Shown: positions 61,403 through 64,000 of the stretch, in pieces
Numbering within the stretch: the stretch's first letter is position 1
Layout: every line of letters starts with the position of its first letter
NCBI RefSeq assembly: GCF_900582195.1
Contig: NZ_UTHA01000226.1
Location: 54,629 to 118,628, forward strand
Direction: 5' to 3'
Length of the DNA stretch: 64,000 bases
Source of the DNA: Pseudomonas viridiflava
Lineage (GTDB): Bacteria; Pseudomonadota; Gammaproteobacteria; Pseudomonadales; Pseudomonadaceae
The notes under the pieces: generated by a model
The model's input: the letters and a program-made list of their open reading frames with translations, nothing else
Database searches by the model: none
Told to the model about the DNA's origin: nothing
Made by a program: the position numbers and the translations under genes

Positions 61403-61791
61403 CCCGCAAGACCTCCACGAACAGAACAAACAGAAAAAGTGCGATTACAAAAACAACAAGAGCACTCTGTTTGGCTTCATCTTCCTCCTTGAATTAAAAA
61501 TCCCTGCCTCCACCCCTCCAACAGTAACAAAGACAACATCATTTATTCACCCCCTCCTCTACGACCTTTTCTAACACCGTTCTATTTAAATATTAAAAAG
61601 TTGGCACTATGCCATCTTGTTAGAACTCGTCAGACACCATTCCAGCCAATAACTTAGTCTATTGACTGACGACAGTTCGGCATATCGATGTTGTTACCTC
61701 AGGACACTCGCTAGAACAAAAACAATAAGTCTGCATAACAACTCGGTTTTCAACTGTTGAAACCTGAATGGACGTCTTTTGGGGATACCGT
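61403..61791. other. Leader region of the sugar-transferase gene
   Basis: About 390 bp, AT-rich, with no gene. It carries the second copy of the shared motif (61617-61637) and several T-rich runs. GGGGA at 61782-61786 is the ribosome site for the downstream ATG. Confidence 0.55.
61617..61637 (+). promoter_or_regulatory. Shared motif 2, TTGTTAGAA-CTCG-AGACAC
   Basis: TTGTTAGAACTCGTCAGACA repeats the element at 59634, missing three bases in the middle. It is 155 bp before the sugar-transferase start. Confidence 0.45.
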
Positions 61792-63186
61792 ATGGATCTT
61801 TCTTTAAGTATCAATCGAAGCACAGGCCTCAAGGGACTGACCTTTTGGGGCCAATGGGCGCTGGCACAAGGCTTTGTCGTGACGCTGTTGTTCATACTCG
61901 CCGAGCAGCACACCGGGACGGTCGCGTTCTACTACCGGATGTGTGCAACGCTGGCGGTACTGGCGTCGGTGCCGGCTTATACGTTTAGCGGTGTTTATCG
62001 CAAGCGCGACAACTATCTGACCGGCCTGGGCCGGCTGTTCATGGGTTGGTCGATGACCATGGCGGCGCTGGCGTGCATCGCCTTTGTCTGCCAGGCCGAT
62101 GAGCTGTTTTCGCGGCAGGTGATTCTGAGCTGGGCGGTGTATGGCTTCCTCGGTCAGGCGTTTCTTTACGCTCCGCTGCATGCGTTTTCCAAGTACTACC
62201 AGCGCTCGCGGAAAAGCGAGCACAAGACGCTGATCGTCGGCACCGGCGAACTGGCGTTGGGTCTGGCGAAGAAGCTCAGCCAACTGGAAAACCTGCCGTT
62301 GGTAGGCTTGGTCAGCAATGGCGATGTGTCTGCGCTGGGTCCGGATGCACCGCGCGTTGTCGGCGATCAGGAACAGTTGCTGAAGCTGATCGAGGCGCAT
62401 GACATCCGTCGCTTGTACATCACCTTGCCGTTGTGTGAAGCCGCGAAAATCGAGGCGATTTATGGCGATTTGCTCGGTGCCAACGTCGACGTGGTGTGGG
62501 TGCCAGACTTGAACAGTCTGACCCTGCTCAATCACTCGGTGAAGGTTGTGGACGGTCTGCCGGCGATCTACTTGAACGAGAGTCCGCTGACCAGCCGCCC
62601 TACCGCTGCTTTGAGCAAGAGCCTGGTTGAGAAAACCGTGGCGTTTCTGGCGATCATCGCGCTAAGCCCGATTCTGCTGATCATTGCGCTGGCGGTGAAG
62701 ATCAACTCGCCCGGCCCGGTGTTTTTCAAACAGGATCGCCATGGCTGGAACGGTAAGGTGATCAAGGTCTGGAAGTTCCGCTCGATGCGTGTTCACGATG
62801 ACCGTGACGTGAAGCAGGCCAGCCGTAATGATTCGCGCATTACCGCAGTCGGCCGCTTTATCCGCCGCACTTCGCTGGATGAGTTGCCGCAACTGTTCAA
62901 CGTGTTGCAGGGGCATATGGCATTGGTCGGACCACGTCCGCATGCCGTCGCGCACAACAACTACTACTCGGGGAAAATCCTCGCGTACATGGCGCGTCAC
63001 CGGATTAAACCGGGGATCACCGGGTTGGCCCAGATCAGCGGCTGCCGTGGTGAGACGGACACCATCGACAAGATGCAGAGGCGTGTGGAGATTGACCTGC
63101 AGTACATCAACAGCTGGTCGTTGTGGCTGGATCTGAAGATCCTGGTGAAGACGCCGTTTACGTTGTTGTCGAAGGACATTTACTGA
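61792..63186 (+). CDS. Undecaprenyl-phosphate glucose phosphotransferase (WcaJ/PslA-type)
   Basis: A 464-residue membrane enzyme that transfers hexose-1-phosphate to undecaprenyl phosphate to start exopolysaccharide synthesis. The ATG at 61792 follows GGGGA; an in-frame ATG at 61768 is possible. Four N-terminal helices (about 15-130), a Rossmann-like middle domain (KTLIVGTGELALGLAKKL) and a fifth helix (about 280-300) lead into the catalytic bacterial sugar-transferase domain (KQDRHGWNGKVIKVWKFRSM, RRTSLDELPQLFNVLQGHM, GPRPHAV). A terminator follows at once, so the gene is monocistronic within this window. Confidence 0.92.
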   Translation: MDLSLSINRSTGLKGLTFWGQWALAQGFVVTLLFILAEQHTGTVAFYYRMCATLAVLASVPAYTFSGVYRKRDNYLTGLGRLFMGWSMTMAALACIAFVCQADELFSRQVILSWAVYGFLGQAFLYAPLHAFSKYYQRSRKSEHKTLIVGTGELALGLAKKLSQLENLPLVGLVSNGDVSALGPDAPRVVGDQEQLLKLIEAHDIRRLYITLPLCEAAKIEAIYGDLLGANVDVVWVPDLNSLTLLNHSVKVVDGLPAIYLNESPLTSRPTAALSKSLVEKTVAFLAIIALSPILLIIALAVKINSPGPVFFKQDRHGWNGKVIKVWKFRSMRVHDDRDVKQASRNDSRITAVGRFIRRTSLDELPQLFNVLQGHMALVGPRPHAVAHNNYYSGKILAYMARHRIKPGITGLAQISGCRGETDTIDKMQRRVEIDLQYINSWSLWLDLKILVKTPFTLLSKDIY

Positions 63187-63206
63187 GGTTCGAAGCTGCA
63201 TACCGC

Positions 63207-63230
63207 AAGGGGACGAAAGTCCCCTTTTTT
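63207..63230 (+). terminator. Rho-independent terminator after sugar-transferase gene
   Basis: Perfect 8-bp stem AAGGGGAC/GTCCCCTT with a GAAA tetraloop followed by T6, 20 bp after the stop codon. Confidence 0.93.
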
Positions 63231-63278
63231 GTGCCTGGGATTTGGGAGCGGAGCTGGATTGTGGATGGATGCAAAAAC

Positions 63279-64000
63279 TGTGGGAGCGAGCTTGCTCGCG
63301 AAAGCGCTGGGTCAGGCAACGAGGATGCTGACTGTGCTGACGCCTTCGCGAGCAAGCTCGCTCCCACAGGGATTTGTGGTTGGCTCGGGATTTTTGGTGT
63401 GACAGAAAGCCAATGTGGGAATGAGCCTGCTTGCGAAAGCGGTGGGTCAGGCAACAGGGATGTCGACTGTGCTGACGCTTTCGCGAGCAAGCTCGCTCCC
63501 ACAGGGATTTGGGATTGGCTTGGGATCTGTGGTGTGACAGAAAGCCAATGTGGGAATGAGCCTGCTTGCGAAAGCGGTGGGTCAGGCAACGAGGATGCTG
63601 ACTGGGTTGACGTCTTCGCGAGCAAGCTCGCTCCCACAGGGATTTGTGGTTGGCTCGGGATTTTTGGTGTGACAGAAAGCCAATGTGGGAGCGAGCTTGC
63701 TCGCGAAAGCGCTGGGTCAGGCAACGATGATGCTGGCTGTGCCGACGCCTTCGCGAGCAGGCTCGCTCCCACAGGGATTTGTGGTTGGCTCGGGATTTTT
63801 GGTGTGACAGATAGCCAATGTGGGAGCGAGCCTGCTCGCGAAAGCGCTGGGTCAGGCAACAGGGATGTCGACTGTGCTGACGCCTTCGCGAGCAAGCTCG
63901 CTCCCACGGGGATTTGTGGATGGCTTGGGATTTTTGGTGTGACAGATAGCCAATGTGGGAGCGAGCCTGCTCGCGAAAGCGGTGGGTCAGGCAATTATAA
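63279..64000. repeat. 135-bp tandem array of REPIN units
   Basis: REPIN starts recur at 63279, 63414, 63549, 63684, 63819 and 63954, exactly 135 bp apart. Each unit holds a GTGGGAGCGAGC-type REPIN plus a shared spacer (GGGATTTGTGGTTGGCTCGG, then a GGTGTGACAG segment). The units differ by a few substitutions. The array continues past the window edge. Because 135 is divisible by 3, the minus strand stays open across all units with a 45-residue repeat (VGASLLAKASAQS...), but I read this as a by-product of the repeat. Confidence 0.93.

Noticed and set aside
63158..63994. Minus-strand open frame with a 45-residue repeat over the REPIN array
   Set aside because: The repeat period of 135 bp keeps any frame open. 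The product is translated REP sequence and overlaps the sugar-transferase terminator, so it is not accepted as a gene without expression data.
1..64000. CRISPR arrays, tRNA and rRNA genes
   Set aside because: No direct-repeat/spacer array of CRISPR type was seen; the 135-bp array has repeat units that are palindromic REPINs with conserved, not variable, spacers. No tRNA cloverleaf or rRNA sequence was recognised by eye.

Overview
The window looks like a chromosome segment of a Pseudomonas fluorescens-group bacterium. Three things point there: dense REP/REPIN palindromes of the GTGGGAGCGAGC type, a chemoreceptor and two-component gene order that matches what I recall of P. aeruginosa PA2652-PA2659 and PA2666, and typical Pseudomonas families (DUF6124, DUF2388-like, CopABCD, FecIRA-like). 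Most genes are GC-rich core or lineage-specific genes. One AT-rich island sits between about 47.8 and 57.0 kb, directly upstream of dusA.

1-9.9 kb: a truncated malate-type chemoreceptor (CtpM-like), a YuiF-type antiporter-family carrier, a TlpQ-like dCache chemoreceptor, a CarSR/BqsSR-like two-component system co-transcribed with two small periplasmic PepSY proteins, a patatin-like protein and QueD. 10-16.5 kb: an Asp-nucleophile alpha/beta hydrolase, a cytosine permease/deaminase operon (codBA) behind a sigma-54 type promoter, a DapF-fold protein with both catalytic cysteines replaced by serine, and an MFS carrier. 16.5-28.8 kb: a FecA/FecR/FecI iron-uptake signalling set with a Fur-like box, a small cytochrome c, a two-partner secretion pair (haemagglutinin TpsA and transporter TpsB), and a Bcr/CflA-type MFS pump divergent from a NimR-like AraC regulator. 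29.7-37.8 kb: an EmrAB-like pump, an AhpD-like protein, a Gly-rich secreted peptide, a membrane diguanylate cyclase, and a HAD/class II aldolase operon divergent from a LysR regulator.

37.8-47.4 kb: a compact type VI secretion cargo operon (PAAR protein, lipase, overlapping lipoprotein that is probably the immunity protein), RNase T2, the copper operon copABCD behind a CopR-type box, a PheC-like periplasmic protein, and small accessory genes (lipoprotein, DUF7079 plus a decayed paralogue, DUF6124).

47.8-57.0 kb: a layered integration region at the 5' end of dusA. Three copies of the dusA 5' sequence are present at about 47.83, 49.66 and 57.02 kb. Between them lie AT-rich orphan genes: a membrane-anchored protein, a GIY-YIG-like nuclease candidate, an OLD-type ATPase/TOPRIM nuclease, a membrane-anchored protein and a DUF2971 protein. 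Decayed phage baseplate genes with frameshifts follow, one of them at a 12-nt homopolymer. No integrase is visible. This is the most likely place for undescribed, probably defence-related, biology.

57-64 kb: dusA, a DUF2388-like protein, uppP, two regulators with PhoB-type winged helices (one with a degenerate receiver-like N-terminus), a stand-alone undecaprenyl-phosphate sugar transferase, and a striking 135-bp tandem array of REPIN units running to the window end. All calls come from reading the sequence. No database search was made, so family names rest on recognised motifs and synteny.
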